NCBI RefSeq assembly: GCF_000497755.1
Contig: NZ_AYOD01000001.1
Span: forward strand, 259,459 to 323,458
Origin: Aliihoeflea sp. 2WW
GTDB taxonomy: Bacteria; Pseudomonadota; Alphaproteobacteria; Rhizobiales; Rhizobiaceae
DNA length: 64,000 nt
Direction: 5' to 3'
This document shows, in pieces, positions 41,850 through 51,710 of the stretch (position 1 is the first letter of the stretch; each line of letters opens with the position of its first letter). The notes beneath the pieces were generated by a model. The model made no database searches, was not told where the DNA came from, and saw only the letters and a program-made list of their open reading frames with translations. Made by a program: the position numbers and the translations under genes.

Positions 41850-43054
41850 TACCGGTCGCCGAGGCGCTCGAACGGCTGCTCGGCGGCGTCGAGCCGCTCG
41901 AAAGCGAAGCAGTGGAGCTGCATTCGGCAGGTAACCGCGTCCTTTCGGCCCCGGTCCTCGCCGGCCGGACGCATCCGCCCTTCGACGCGTCCGCCATGGA
42001 CGGCTACGCGGTTCGCGCGGTCGATGTCGACAGGGTCCCTGCCCGGCTGACCGTGATCGGTGAATCCGCTGCCGGCCGTCGGTTTGCAGGCAGTCTGGGC
42101 GATGGCGAGGCCGTGCGTATCTTCACCGGGGCGCCCGTCCCGCAAGGCGCCGACACGATCCTGATCCAGGAGAACGCGGAGCGTGAAGGCGATGTCGTCA
42201 CCGCCATCGAGTCGGTCGCAGCCGGCCGGCATATTCGCAAGGCGGGGCTGGATTTCCATTCGGGCGATGTTCTGCTGGAGGCCGGTCGGCGGATCGATCC
42301 GCAGGCATTGGCGCTGATTGCGGCAGCCGATGCGGACCGCGTTCGTGTCGTCCGCCGGCCGAGAGTCGCGATCATCGCCACGGGCGATGAACTCGTGCAG
42401 CCGGGAGCATCGCGAACGGACGACCAGATCATCGCGTCGAACAGTTTCGGTGTCGCGCAGATCGTCCGTGATTCCGGGGGCGATGCGATCGACCTCGGTA
42501 TCGTGGGCGATGATCTGGAGAGCATCGGCTCGGCGCTGGATCGGGCCGTCGCCGAGACAAGCGATGTGATCGTCACGCTCGGCGGCGCGTCGGTCGGCGA
42601 TCACGACCTGACGGCGAAGGCGTTCGCTGCGAAAGGCGTGGACCTTGCCTTCTGGAAGATCGCGATGCGGCCCGGCAAGCCGCTGATGGCGGGTCGGCTG
42701 GGGCGGGCATCGGTGCTTGGCCTGCCGGGAAATCCAGTTTCGGCAATGGTTTGCGCCGATCTCTTCCTGCGTCCTTTGCTCGCCGCGTTGCAAGGATTGC
42801 CGACGGATCAGCATTTGCCGAAGGCGGCTCTCGACGGCGTTCTCGCCGAAAACGATCGCCGGCAGGACTATGTCCGCGCGATCGCACGTCTGGATGACCA
42901 AGGCGACCTGATCGTTTCGCCGCTCGCAATGCAGGATTCGTCGATGTTGCGGATCTTGGCGCGTGCGAACTGCCTGATCGTGCGCGCGCCCTACGCTCCT
43001 GCACAGCGCTCCGGCGATCCTTGCCGCATCCTGATGTTGCGGCCGATCGTGTGA
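41846..43054 (+). CDS. moeA: Molybdopterin molybdenumtransferase MoeA
   Basis: MoeA inserts molybdate into adenylylated molybdopterin. The 402-aa protein has [30 protein letters not shown], the MPT-binding domain [10 protein letters not shown] and [27 protein letters not shown] and [13 protein letters not shown]. It ends the ppiD-trpDC-moaC-moeA unit. In many rhizobia lexA follows moeA, but here the next gene is an unrelated BA14K protein. Confidence 0.96.
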   Translation: MIPVAEALERLLGGVEPLESEAVELHSAGNRVLSAPVLAGRTHPPFDASAMDGYAVRAVDVDRVPARLTVIGESAAGRRFAGSLGDGEAVRIFTGAPVPQGADTILIQENAEREGDVVTAIESVAAGRHIRKAGLDFHSGDVLLEAGRRIDPQALALIAAADADRVRVVRRPRVAIIATGDELVQPGASRTDDQIIASNSFGVAQIVRDSGGDAIDLGIVGDDLESIGSALDRAVAETSDVIVTLGGASVGDHDLTAKAFAAKGVDLAFWKIAMRPGKPLMAGRLGRASVLGLPGNPVSAMVCADLFLRPLLAALQGLPTDQHLPKAALDGVLAENDRRQDYVRAIARLDDQGDLIVSPLAMQDSSMLRILARANCLIVRAPYAPAQRSGDPCRILMLRPIV

Positions 43055-43169
43055 TCACCCGCATTTGATCGCTTCTTGCGCGTCAAGCGCGAGCGGCTCG
43101 GGAACTTACGTGGCGTCATTTCATTCTGTCACAAAGGGACATTGGTTCCACCTAGATTCGGAGGTCGTT

Positions 43170-43727
43170 ATGAAAAAGATCCTATCCGGCTTCATTGCGC
43201 TTGCCATGGCGCTACCACTCGGCATGACGGGAACGGCGTCGGCGTTGCCGCGCGTCGAGACTTCGGCCCCGTCTGCGATCCAGCAGGTCCAGACCAATCA
43301 GGGCCAGTTTCCCGGCTCGTTTAGAGCGGTAAACCCGGATCGCCAGTTCAGCCCCTGGGCCGGCAATGTCGAGCGTCGCATCGAGCGCAGAGCCGACCGT
43401 CGCTGGGATCGCGACCGGCGCGCCGACCGCCGCTGGGACCGCGACCGTGACCGCCGGGGCGGCTACTACCGTGGGCATCGCGGCTATCGCGATTATCGCC
43501 CGGGATATCGCCGCTATGACGATGGGTTCTGGTATCCGGCCGCTGCCTTCATCACGGGCGCCATCGTCGGTGGTGCAATCGCTTCCCCGCCGCGCCGCGT
43601 CGTCCGCGACTATGGCAGCGCGCATGTCGAGTGGTGCTACAACCGCTATCGGTCCTACCGCGCCTCGGACAACACGTTCCAGCCCTATAACGGGCCACGT
43701 CGCGAGTGCCGTTCGCCCTACTATTGA
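43170..43727 (+). CDS. BA14K family secreted protein
   Basis: This 185-aa protein has a signal peptide ([17 protein letters not shown], cleavage near ASA). A basic low-complexity stretch of [12 protein letters not shown] repeats and Tyr/Arg/Gly sequence follows, then a hydrophobic segment ([15 protein letters not shown]). The C-terminal BA14K signature spans [18 protein letters not shown] to [10 protein letters not shown]. The Brucella 14-kDa antigen family is linked to surface properties and lectin-like activity. GGAGG precedes the ATG. It is closed by a strong hairpin. Confidence 0.88.
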   Translation: MKKILSGFIALAMALPLGMTGTASALPRVETSAPSAIQQVQTNQGQFPGSFRAVNPDRQFSPWAGNVERRIERRADRRWDRDRRADRRWDRDRDRRGGYYRGHRGYRDYRPGYRRYDDGFWYPAAAFITGAIVGGAIASPPRRVVRDYGSAHVEWCYNRYRSYRASDNTFQPYNGPRRECRSPYY

Positions 43728-43749
43728 TCGGCCGCACGATTCGGACTTC

Positions 43750-43775
43750 GAAAGGCGGCTTCGGCCGCCTTTCTG
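43750..43775. terminator. Bidirectional terminator with UUCG tetraloop
   Basis: GAAAGGCGGC (43750-43759) pairs with GCCGCCTTTC (43764-43773) around TTCG, an extra-stable tetraloop. It separates the BA14K gene and the convergent Anbu gene. Confidence 0.85.
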
Positions 43776-43778
43776 CAT

Positions 43779-44507
43779 TCAGCCCGGGAAGTCGGGAAGG
43801 CTCTTGAACGCGTTTCTGAGTGCGTCGGACCAACCTTCGGAAATCTTTCGGTAATACGGATCGTCGCCGCCGATCCGCTTCTGCAGTTCGATCTTATATG
43901 TGTCGCGGGCGAGGAACAGCATGTCGAGCGGCAGGCCGACCGACAGGTTGGATTTCAACGTGGAATCGAACGACACCATCAACAGTTTCGCGGTCTCGGC
44001 AAAGGTCATTTGTGGGTCGTAGGCGCGGACGAGGATCGGCTTGCCGTATTTCGTTTCGCCGATCTGGAAAAACGGCGTGTCGTCGGACGCTTCGATGAAG
44101 TTGCCTTCGGGATAGATCATGAAGAGGCGCGGTTCCGAGCCCTTCATCTGCCCGCCCAGAATAAAGGAAGCCCCGAACGCGTCGGCGCGCTGACCGACGG
44201 GCGCCGAATTCGAGATGACCTCCTTGACCGTGTCGCCGACGAGACGCGCGGTCTGGAACATGGAGGGCGTTTCGAGAATGGATGGCGCGCGGTCCGCGTG
44301 CGCCTTGGAGCGTTCGTCGAGCAGGCTGACGACGGATTGCGTGGTCGCCAGATTTCCGGCCGAGAGAAGAACGATGACGCGCTCGCCTTCCTTTTTCCAG
44401 ACCGTCATCTTGCGAAATGTCGAAATGCTGTCGATGCCCGCATTCGTCCGCGTATCGGACATGAAGACGAGCCCTCGATCGATCTTGAGGCCAACGCAAT
44501 AGGTCAT
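43779..44507 (-). CDS. Anbu-type proteasome-like peptidase
   Basis: This 242-aa Ntn-hydrolase belongs to the Anbu group, a bacterial relative of HslV and the 20S proteasome. After Met removal Thr2 is the nucleophile (MTYCVGLKI), with Asp18 (MSDTRTNAG) and Lys33 (TFRKMTVW) in the proteasome active-site positions. The family often has a C-terminal extension like the one here (SEGWSDALRNAF). It is the last gene of a cluster with a transglutaminase-like protein, an alpha-E protein and a circularly permuted ATP-grasp, the standard Anbu neighbourhood. Peptidase activity of Anbu is weak or unknown in published work. Confidence 0.92.
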   Translation of the reverse strand: MTYCVGLKIDRGLVFMSDTRTNAGIDSISTFRKMTVWKKEGERVIVLLSAGNLATTQSVVSLLDERSKAHADRAPSILETPSMFQTARLVGDTVKEVISNSAPVGQRADAFGASFILGGQMKGSEPRLFMIYPEGNFIEASDDTPFFQIGETKYGKPILVRAYDPQMTFAETAKLLMVSFDSTLKSNLSVGLPLDMLFLARDTYKIELQKRIGGDDPYYRKISEGWSDALRNAFKSLPDFPG

Positions 44508-44540
44508 CGAATCGCTGCCAGAGAAAGTGCGTATCGACGA

Positions 44541-45335
44541 TTACTGCTCGACAGTCACACGCACTTCAAGCTGTTCGTGGGCTTGTCCCTGACGGATTCC
44601 GGCGACGGGCATCGCGTCGCGGTAGTCGCGGCCGAAAGCGACGCGGACATAGCGCTCGTCCGGGCAGATGCCGTTGGAAACGTCGAAACCGACCCAGCCG
44701 AGCCCAGGGACATGCGCCTCCGCCCAGGCGTGGGTGGCAACCTGTTGCGTCGTGTCGTCCATCAGCAGATAGCCGCTGACGTAGCGCGCCGGGAGGCCTT
44801 GCATGCGCACGGCGGCGATGAAGATGTGCGCGTGATCCTGGCAGACGCCCTGCCCGGCCGCCAGCGCCTCGTCAGCCGTGGTTTCCGACGTCGTCGACCC
44901 CGAGACATAGGCGACACGTTCCAGAACCAGATCCATCAGTTCATGGAGGCGACCAAGCGTCTCAGGGCCGCCAAGCGGCTTGGACAGCGCCGCAATGGCG
45001 GGCGACGGTGGGGTCAGCGGGGTTTCCCGCTCAAACAGCCAGAGCGGGGCGAAACCGGCATGCTGGCCGGCGACGCCGGTCTGGTCGCGCGTCGTCACCA
45101 TGCCCTTCGCCGTGATGACGATCTGGGTCGCGCCCGGTTCGGTGCTCAAAAGCCGGCACTGGTTGCCGAAATGGTCGACGAAGCGCACTTCCTCGCGCGC
45201 GCCTTCATATGACAGTTCCCAGCGGTCGACCGTCTGCAGCGCATCGGTTCGGGGGATCAGCCGCACGCGCTGCAGCGCATAGGGCAGGCTCTGGTCGTAA
45301 CGATAGGTCGTCTGGTGGACGATGTTGAGCAGCAT
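44541..45335 (-). CDS. Transglutaminase-like cysteine protease (Anbu cluster)
   Basis: This 264-aa protein has the bacterial transglutaminase N-terminal region (IVHQTTYRYDQSLPYALQR). The papain-like core carries Cys in GQGVCQDHAHIF, His in ATHAWAEAHVPGLGW and Asp in GFDVSNGICPD, giving a complete Cys-His-Asp triad. In the Anbu cluster such proteins are proposed to cut or make isopeptide bonds on small peptides made by the ATP-grasp partner. It starts one base after the alpha-E stop and is followed by the Anbu gene after a 33-base gap. Confidence 0.92.
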   Translation of the reverse strand: MLLNIVHQTTYRYDQSLPYALQRVRLIPRTDALQTVDRWELSYEGAREEVRFVDHFGNQCRLLSTEPGATQIVITAKGMVTTRDQTGVAGQHAGFAPLWLFERETPLTPPSPAIAALSKPLGGPETLGRLHELMDLVLERVAYVSGSTTSETTADEALAAGQGVCQDHAHIFIAAVRMQGLPARYVSGYLLMDDTTQQVATHAWAEAHVPGLGWVGFDVSNGICPDERYVRVAFGRDYRDAMPVAGIRQGQAHEQLEVRVTVEQ

Positions 45336-45336
45336 C

Positions 45337-46278
45337 TCAGAAGAACCTGTAGTCGCGCGCGACCTGGTCGCCCAGATTGTTGGTGCGGACGAGGAAATCC
45401 GTCAGGTATTCGTGAAGCCCCTCGTCCAGCACGTCCTTGATCGTCATCCGCTTCATGCGCGCCAGCGTGTTCTCGCACATCTCGTGCGAGGCGTGGCGAT
45501 TGCCGTAGTCGTTGGCGAGACCTTCGAGGCTCTCGTCGATCATGCGGTAGCAGAATGCGAGCGAACGCGGCATGCGGCGCGACAGGATTAGGAATTCGGC
45601 GATGTTGGTCGGTTTGTAGGCGGCATCATAGACCCAACGGTACGACCGGTGCGCCGAGACCGAGCGCAGGATCGACTCCCACTGGTAGTTGTCCATCGAC
45701 GAGCCGACCCAGGAGATCGACGGCAGGAGTACGTAGTATTTGACGTCGAGAATACGCGCGGTGTTGTCGGCGCGCTCGACATAGAGGCCGAGTTGGCAGA
45801 AGTCGTAGATCTCGTTGCGCAGCATCGTGCCCTGGAACGCGCCGCGAATCTGCGCCGTTTCGCGCTTGATCGCGTCGAGGACCTTCGGCACCTCGCGCTC
45901 GTCGATCGGGGCCGCCAGCATGCGCCGGAACGACATCCAGGCGTCGTTGATGCTTTCCCAGGTCTCGCGGGTCAGCGCCGTTCGCACCATGCGCGCATTG
46001 GTGCGCGCGGTCTCGATCGACGACAGGACGCTCGAGCCGTTCTCGGTGTCGCGCAGAAGGTAATCGCAGACATTGGCGGCGTTGAACTCGGAGTGCTTTT
46101 GCCGGTAACCCGCCTCGACGCCGCTCGAGACGATGACCGAGGTCCATTCCTCGACGTCGCCTTCGTTGCGCGTCAGCGCCATTCGCAGGCCCGCATCGAC
46201 GAGACGCGCCATGTTTTCGGCCCGCTCGATGTAGCGGGCCATCCAGTAGAGGCCATTGGCCGTGCGTCCCAGCAGCAT
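45337..46278 (-). CDS. Alpha-E domain protein (Anbu cluster)
   Basis: This 313-aa, almost wholly helical protein has the alpha-E (DUF403) start MLLGRTANGLYWMARYIERA and LVDAGLRMAL, then FCQLGLYVERADNTARILD and ILSRRMPRSLAFCYRMIDE. Alpha-E proteins occur almost only next to circularly permuted ATP-grasp and transglutaminase genes and have no assigned reaction. Start 46278 gives the family N-terminus; the open frame to 46479 runs into the ATP-grasp gene and was rejected. Confidence 0.92.
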   Translation of the reverse strand: MLLGRTANGLYWMARYIERAENMARLVDAGLRMALTRNEGDVEEWTSVIVSSGVEAGYRQKHSEFNAANVCDYLLRDTENGSSVLSSIETARTNARMVRTALTRETWESINDAWMSFRRMLAAPIDEREVPKVLDAIKRETAQIRGAFQGTMLRNEIYDFCQLGLYVERADNTARILDVKYYVLLPSISWVGSSMDNYQWESILRSVSAHRSYRWVYDAAYKPTNIAEFLILSRRMPRSLAFCYRMIDESLEGLANDYGNRHASHEMCENTLARMKRMTIKDVLDEGLHEYLTDFLVRTNNLGDQVARDYRFF

Positions 46279-46292
46279 TGCTCTCGCCCCCT

Positions 46293-47705
46293 CTAATCGT
46301 CCAGAACCCAGGTGTCCTTCGTGCCGCCCCCTTGCGAGGAGTTGACGACGAGGGAACCGGGCTTGAGGGCGACACGCGTCAGACCGCCGGGAACGATGCG
46401 GATGCGGTCCGACACCAGAACGAAGGGCCGCAGATCGACATGGCGCGGCGCGAGACCGGCATCCGTCAGGATCGGGCATGTCGACAGCGCGAGCGTTGGC
46501 TGGGCGATATAGTTGCTTGGCCGGGCGCGCAGCTTTTCGGCGAAAGCCTCGCGCTCCTTCTTCGAGGCGGCAGGACCGACCAGCATGCCGTAGCCGCCCG
46601 AGCCGTGCACTTCCTTGACGACGAGGTCGCCAAGGTGCTCCAGCACGTATGCGAGGCTGTCGGCCTCAGAGCATCGCCAGGTCGGGATGTTGCCGAGGAT
46701 CGCCTTGCGGCCGGTATAGAACTCGACGATCTCGGGCATGTAGGAGTAGATCGCCTTGTCGTCGGCGATGCCGGTGCCGGGCGCGTTGGCAATGGTGATG
46801 TTGCCGGCGCGGTAGACATCCATGATCCCCGGCACGCCGAGGACCGAATCCGGATTGAAGGTCAGAGGATCGAGGAAATCGTCGTCGACGCGCCGGTAGA
46901 GTACGTCGATGCGCTTGTAGCCCTCGGTCGTGCGCATGGCGACATGGCCATCCACGACGCGCAGATCCTGCCCCTCGACGAGCTCGACGCCCATGTGGTC
47001 GGCGAGGAAGGCGTGCTCGAAATAGGCCGAGTTGAAGCTGCCGGGCGTCAGAACCGCGATCGTCGGCTGCTCGTCGGCCGAGCGCGGGGCGACCGCCGCC
47101 AGCGACTGGCGCAGCAATTGCGGATAGTTCTCGACGGGGCGAACCTTGATGCGTTTGAAGAGCTCGGGAAAGAGCTGCATCATCGTCTCGCGGTTCTCGA
47201 TCATGTAGGAGACGCCGGAGGGCGTGCGTGCATTGTCCTCCAGAACGAAGAACTCGTTCTCGGCGGTCCGCACGATGTCCGTGCCGATGATGTGCGTATA
47301 GACGCCGGCCGGCGGCCGCACGCCGATCATTTCCGGCAGGAAAGCGACGTTGCCGGCGATCAATTCGCGCGGGATGCGCCCAGCCCGCAGGATTTCCTGG
47401 CGGTGGTAGATGTCTTCGAGGAACGCGTTCAGCGCCTGGACGCGCTGTTCGATGCCCTGCGTCAGTCGTCGCCATTCGGCGCCGGCGAGAATGCGCGGGA
47501 CGATATCGAAAGGGATGAGACGCTCGGCCGCGTTCTGCTCGCCATAGACGGCGAAGGTGATGCCGGTTCGACGAAAGACGTTTTCGGCGTCTTTCATCTT
47601 CTGTCCGAGGCGCGCCGTATCCTGCTCGCTCAGCCAGTTGTCATATTCGGAATATGGATTGCGGAGCCCGGCGCTTTCCGGGCGCATTTCGTCAAAAGCT
47701 ACCAC
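46293..47705 (-). CDS. Circularly permuted ATP-grasp protein (Anbu cluster)
   Basis: This 470-aa protein is the DUF404/DUF407 circularly permuted ATP-grasp type, a predicted peptide ligase. Motifs include FDEMRPESAGLRNPY at the start, AFLEDIYHRQEILRAG, FVLEDNARTPSGVSYM, IANAPGTGIADDKAIY and VVKEVHGSGGYGMLVGP for ATP binding, plus SSQGGGTKDTWVL at the end. Start is a GTG placed 7 bases after AGGGGAG; upstream in-frame ATG codons give no family sequence. It is the first gene of the cluster ATP-grasp, alpha-E, transglutaminase, Anbu. Confidence 0.91.
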   Translation of the reverse strand: MVAFDEMRPESAGLRNPYSEYDNWLSEQDTARLGQKMKDAENVFRRTGITFAVYGEQNAAERLIPFDIVPRILAGAEWRRLTQGIEQRVQALNAFLEDIYHRQEILRAGRIPRELIAGNVAFLPEMIGVRPPAGVYTHIIGTDIVRTAENEFFVLEDNARTPSGVSYMIENRETMMQLFPELFKRIKVRPVENYPQLLRQSLAAVAPRSADEQPTIAVLTPGSFNSAYFEHAFLADHMGVELVEGQDLRVVDGHVAMRTTEGYKRIDVLYRRVDDDFLDPLTFNPDSVLGVPGIMDVYRAGNITIANAPGTGIADDKAIYSYMPEIVEFYTGRKAILGNIPTWRCSEADSLAYVLEHLGDLVVKEVHGSGGYGMLVGPAASKKEREAFAEKLRARPSNYIAQPTLALSTCPILTDAGLAPRHVDLRPFVLVSDRIRIVPGGLTRVALKPGSLVVNSSQGGGTKDTWVLDD

Positions 47706-47807
47706 GCGACAACTCCCCTGTGGTCGCATTCGAAAGCTTCGCTCAGGAAAAAGCAAGTGCTTGAAATGATGGAGCTCCCCCTTTTGCAGTCGCGCTGGGT
47801 AACCTGC

Positions 47808-47827
47808 CCAATCCTTGTGCGGATTGG
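47808..47827. repeat. Short inverted repeat upstream of the Anbu cluster
   Basis: CCAATCC (47808-47814) and GGATTGG (47821-47827) form a perfect 7-base inverted repeat with a 6-base spacer in the 193-base gap between rlpA and the ATP-grasp gene. No T-run follows on either strand, so an operator for the cluster is more likely than a terminator. No clear promoter was seen. Confidence 0.3.
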
Positions 47828-47898
47828 TTCGGATTCGGCCAGCAACTAGACAGTAACGCGCCCGATCACGACGCGTTCCAGGCTGCAACGAGGTGAGA

Positions 47899-49104
47899 TC
47901 AGTCGCGGACGATCATCGCGTCGGGGGCGCCGTGCGTCCAGGCGTGGCGAAGGATCTGGTCGAGCGAAGCGCCGCCATTCTCTTCGACGCTGACCGCGAA
48001 CCATTCGTCCAAGGGGTCGGCTTCGATCGCGGCATCGGCGAGCGAGGCGAATTGGGCGGCGACGGCGAGTGCCTTGGCCTTCGAGGCGAATGTGCCCGCG
48101 GCGACGAAGGCTGGAGCGCCGGTCCCGCTGGCGGTCGACCGCGCATAGGAGGCGACGATGGCTTCGGAGTTCAGGCGATGCGCCGCGAAACTTTGAAGCG
48201 CGGCCGCGCCGCCTGCCCGTTCCTCGGCATAGGCCAGAAGACCATCGAACCCACCACCGACCGATGCGAGTGTCGGCGACGGACGCGCAGGCGCGATCGG
48301 GACGATGTCGGGAAGGACGATGTGGCCATCTGCTGCCGGCGTCGCCGTCAACTGACCGGGAAAGGGTGCTGCCTGCGGCATCGGCGCGGCGCTTGTCACG
48401 GGGGATGTCGGCGTCGAGCCGTTCATGGCGATCATGACGCCGGTCGGCAGACCATCGGACGGGCTCGGCGCTGCGCCGCCCGGGCGATAGGACGCCATCA
48501 GGTACTGGTCGTCGAGGCCGTGCAGCGGCGCGCGGCCGACATATTCCACGGCGACTTCGGCAACGCCGCTGTTCTTGTAGTCCAGCATCTCCGCCGCGCG
48601 CTGCGAAAGGTCGATCACGCGGCCCTTGGCGAACGGCCCGCGGTCGTTGACGCGCACGATGACAGAACTGCCGTTCTTCTTGTTGGTCACGCGCGCATAG
48701 CTTGGCAGCGGCATGGTCGGATGGGCCGCCGTCAGATGCGTCTTGTCGTAGACTTCGCCATTGGCCGTCAGGCGGCCGTGGAAGGCATCGCCATACCAGC
48801 TTGCCAGACCTGCGCTGCGGTAGTTCGGGTCTTCCTTCGGCGTGTACCACTTGCCACGCACCTGATAGGGGCGGCCGACCTGATCGCGACCGCCGCCGCG
48901 CGGCAGGTTTGTCGCAAGGTGCGAGACGCGCGGGCTAGCTTTCACGCCATATTCGGATTCGGCGAAATATTCCTTGGAGCGCTTCGGCTTGCCGCTGGCG
49001 ACTTGCGAGGGACCGGACGAGCAGGCGGCGAGCAGTGCCGCACCACAGGTCAGAGCCAGGATCGAGCCAAGCGTCTTTGCCTTGCGGCGCCCCAGTTCGG
49101 CCAT
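47899..49104 (-). CDS. rlpA: RlpA family septal ring lytic transglycosylase/lipoprotein
   Basis: This 401-aa lipoprotein has a lipobox (LAALLAACSSG-type end, LLAACSS). The double-psi beta-barrel domain (about 95-180) has ASWYGDAFHGRLTANGEVYD and the catalytic-region VRVNDRGPFAKGRVIDLS. A Pro/Ala/Ser linker and a C-terminal domain follow (FVAAGTFASKAKALAVAAQF), SPOR-like in style though not a textbook match. RlpA cleaves denuded glycan at the septum. ATG 49104 is preferred to an ATG 7 codons upstream. Confidence 0.9.
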   Translation of the reverse strand: MAELGRRKAKTLGSILALTCGAALLAACSSGPSQVASGKPKRSKEYFAESEYGVKASPRVSHLATNLPRGGGRDQVGRPYQVRGKWYTPKEDPNYRSAGLASWYGDAFHGRLTANGEVYDKTHLTAAHPTMPLPSYARVTNKKNGSSVIVRVNDRGPFAKGRVIDLSQRAAEMLDYKNSGVAEVAVEYVGRAPLHGLDDQYLMASYRPGGAAPSPSDGLPTGVMIAMNGSTPTSPVTSAAPMPQAAPFPGQLTATPAADGHIVLPDIVPIAPARPSPTLASVGGGFDGLLAYAEERAGGAAALQSFAAHRLNSEAIVASYARSTASGTGAPAFVAAGTFASKAKALAVAAQFASLADAAIEADPLDEWFAVSVEENGGASLDQILRHAWTHGAPDAMIVRD

Positions 49105-49310
49105 GAGTATGTCCCCGATCCCCAACGCGTCGAATATGCGCAGCCAAAATCTATTTGGACGTGTTGCCTGCGTCCACCATCGAGCAATCCTGTGGATCGC
49201 ACGAATTGTTTAGCTGCGTATTAATCGATTGTGGTTGGAACCGGGCATGATTGTGGCGAGTGCGGCGTCGTTGCCGACATGGTTAAAGTTTGACTAAAAC
49301 TCTCGATCGA

Positions 49311-49691
49311 TCAGCCTTCGATCCTTGCCGTCCCGGAAAGACCGTCGTTCCTGGTCCAGGATATGGAGCTTTGGCCCGTCTGTTCGATCGCGAAGCAGAA
49401 AGTCTGGCCGTTATACCATGTCGGGAATTGCTGGCAAAGCTGGTCGCTCTCGACCCACCACCGGCCGGTTTCGCTGGGCGTGAACATGGACGCCATCGTG
49501 AAGCCGGAAATATCACCCGAAACCTCGCCGCCGGCGCCATAGCGGAGTGGCAGCTCGAGGCCGTAAGGCGTCGAGAGCAGGACACGTTTGTCACCGATCA
49601 GGCTTTCGATTTCAGGACCGCCCAATGTCTGGGCGACTGCGGGCGTGACGATCAAGGCGGCAAGCGCAATGGCCAAGGCTTTGCTATTCAT
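49311..49691 (-). CDS. Secreted protein of unknown function
   Basis: This 126-aa protein has a signal peptide (MNSKALAIALAALIVTPAVA). The body includes LLSTPYGLELPLRYG and a C-terminal block GRWWVESDQLCQQFPTW with two Cys. The pattern GRWW...LCQ.W...CF repeated in small periplasmic proteins of rhizobia is familiar, but I cannot assign a family name. A short gap separates it from the divergent next gene. Confidence 0.65.
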   Translation of the reverse strand: MNSKALAIALAALIVTPAVAQTLGGPEIESLIGDKRVLLSTPYGLELPLRYGAGGEVSGDISGFTMASMFTPSETGRWWVESDQLCQQFPTWYNGQTFCFAIEQTGQSSISWTRNDGLSGTARIEG

Positions 49692-49795
49692 CTGGCAGTT
49701 CCCGCTTTTGTGGCTATGACATCCCCATACGCATGCGCCTGCCATTTGGTTTCCCTTCAACTGGCGCAAATCGACGTGATGTCGTATCGGTCTGC

Positions 49796-50311
49796 ATGCG
49801 GGTGAAGGGAGCGACAGACGCGTTGGCGGCCTCTCTGAGAATTGTTCTGGCGATCGCAAGCGTGCTGATGCCGGCCGAACTTCTGGCCGCCGGCGCCCGG
49901 CTTCTCGAGCCGTCGCAACCGGTCGCGTTTCCCGAACGCTTTGGGGCCGCGATGACCCGGGCCCGCCTCCACTGGTTCGTCCACGGCGCCAAGCCCTTGT
50001 CGATTGCGCTCGACACCGTCGAGACCGGACCGAGTACGATTCCCTTCTTCTGGGAGGCGCAGGACGGTTCGACCATCAGGCGGATGCCGGGCGGTTCGTT
50101 CCGGATGGAAGTCTGGTCAGCCACGACGAACTGGACAAGCTTCGTCGCCTGCGAACCCGCAGGATGGCCGGCCTATCTTTGTTCCGACGGGGCAAAGCAC
50201 GAGATGTCGGCGCCCGACCTTTCAACCGTGATTTTCGGCGGGCGGACCTTTGCGCGTACGCTGCCTGCGCCCCCGGATATCGGCTCGGAGCCCGACCTGC
50301 CCTTGCAGTAA
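49796..50311 (+). CDS. Secreted protein of unknown function, start uncertain
   Basis: This protein has a hydrophobic export signal ([20 protein letters not shown]) and about 140 further residues with [17 protein letters not shown] and [13 protein letters not shown], suggesting a Cys pair. No known domain was recognised. Three starts are possible: ATG 49733, ATG 49796, or TTG 49823, the last being the only one preceded by AAGGGAG. The stop at 50311 is 85 bases before rimO. Confidence 0.55.
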   Translation: MRVKGATDALAASLRIVLAIASVLMPAELLAAGARLLEPSQPVAFPERFGAAMTRARLHWFVHGAKPLSIALDTVETGPSTIPFFWEAQDGSTIRRMPGGSFRMEVWSATTNWTSFVACEPAGWPAYLCSDGAKHEMSAPDLSTVIFGGRTFARTLPAPPDIGSEPDLPLQ

Positions 50312-50396
50312 AAGCGGGGGTGCCAGCCGGCGACTTCTGTGCTATTCGCCGCCCACTTCTCCAAAAATCGCCAGATATCCGGAAGGTCCGCAGATC

Positions 50397-51710
50397 ATGT
50401 CAGCGCCGCGCGTCTCGTTCGTCAGCCTTGGGTGCCCCAAGGCGCTGGTGGATTCCGAGCGGATCATCACGCGGCTGCGCGCCGAGGGTTACGAGATCTC
50501 CCGCAAGCATGACGGCGCGGACGTGGTGGTGGTCAACACCTGCGGCTTCCTCGATTCGGCGCGCGACGAATCGCTCGAGGCGATTGGCCAGGCGATGAAG
50601 GAGAACGGCAAGGTCATCGTCACCGGCTGCATGGGCGCGACGCCGGAGCTGATCCGCCAGAAGCACCCGAACGTCCTCGCGATCACCGGCCCGCAGGCCT
50701 ATGAGAGCGTGATGGGCGCGGTGCACGAGGCGGTGCCCCCCGCGCATGAGCCGTTTCTCGACCTGATCCCGGCGCAAGGGGTTAAGCTGACACCACGCCA
50801 CTACGCGTATCTCAAGATTTCCGAGGGTTGCAACAATCGCTGCACCTTCTGCATCATCCCGTCGCTGCGCGGCGACCTCGCCTCGCGCCCTGCCGGCGAC
50901 GTGCTGCGCGAGGCCGAAAAGCTGGTCGCGGCGGGTGTGAAGGAAATTCTGGTCATCTCGCAGGACACGAGCGCCTATGGCGTCGACCTGAAATATCAGG
51001 AGAGCCAGTGGAAGGACCGCGCGGTCCGCACACGTTTCCTCGACCTTTGCCGGGAACTGGGAGACATGGGTGCCTGGGTGCGGCTCCATTACGTCTACCC
51101 CTACCCGTATGTCGACGAGGTCATCCCGCTGATGGCTGAGGGCAAGGTGCTGCCCTATCTCGACATTCCGTTCCAGCACGCTTCGCCAGCGGTGCTGAAA
51201 AACATGCGTCGCCCGGCCCATCAGGAAAAGACGCTCGACCGCATCCACAAATGGCGCGAGGTCTGCCCGGACCTTGCCCTGCGCTCCACCTTCATCGTCG
51301 GCTTTCCCGGCGAGACGGAGGAGGATTTCGAGATGCTGCTCGACTGGATCGACGAGGCGAAGATCGATCGCGCCGGCTGCTTCAAATACGAGCCTGTCGG
51401 TGGTGCGCGGTCCGAGGCGATGGATCTGCCCGAAGTGCCGGCCGAAGTGAAGCAGGTCCGCTGGAACCGCTTCATGGAGCGCCAGCAGAAGGTTTCCGCC
51501 AGGCTTTTGGCCAAGAAAGTCGGCAAGCGTCTACCCGTCATCATCGACGAGACGACCGGCCTGACCGCGAAGGGCCGCACGCGCTACGACGCGCCGGAGA
51601 TCGACGGATCGGTTTCGGTGACCTCGCGTCGGCCGCTACGGGTCGGCGATGTCGTGACCGTCAAGATCGACCAGGCAGCCGCCTACGATCTTACCGGCAC
51701 GGCCGTCTGA
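50397..51710 (+). CDS. rimO: Ribosomal protein S12 methylthiotransferase RimO
   Basis: RimO adds a methylthio group to Asp of ribosomal protein S12. The 437-aa protein has the N-terminal UPF0004 domain with cluster Cys in [26 protein letters not shown] and VTGCMGA. The radical SAM motif [19 protein letters not shown] follows, with [12 protein letters not shown] and a C-terminal TRAM domain ending in the YDLTGTAV strand. GGAAGG lies 10 bases before the ATG. The length is typical. Confidence 0.97.
   Translation: MSAPRVSFVSLGCPKALVDSERIITRLRAEGYEISRKHDGADVVVVNTCGFLDSARDESLEAIGQAMKENGKVIVTGCMGATPELIRQKHPNVLAITGPQAYESVMGAVHEAVPPAHEPFLDLIPAQGVKLTPRHYAYLKISEGCNNRCTFCIIPSLRGDLASRPAGDVLREAEKLVAAGVKEILVISQDTSAYGVDLKYQESQWKDRAVRTRFLDLCRELGDMGAWVRLHYVYPYPYVDEVIPLMAEGKVLPYLDIPFQHASPAVLKNMRRPAHQEKTLDRIHKWREVCPDLALRSTFIVGFPGETEEDFEMLLDWIDEAKIDRAGCFKYEPVGGARSEAMDLPEVPAEVKQVRWNRFMERQQKVSARLLAKKVGKRLPVIIDETTGLTAKGRTRYDAPEIDGSVSVTSRRPLRVGDVVTVKIDQAAAYDLTGTAV

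Noticed and set aside
49281-49297. TTAA-N7-CTAA near the rlpA upstream region as CtrA box
   Set aside because: One arm deviates, the position is about 180 bases from rlpA and no second site supports it.
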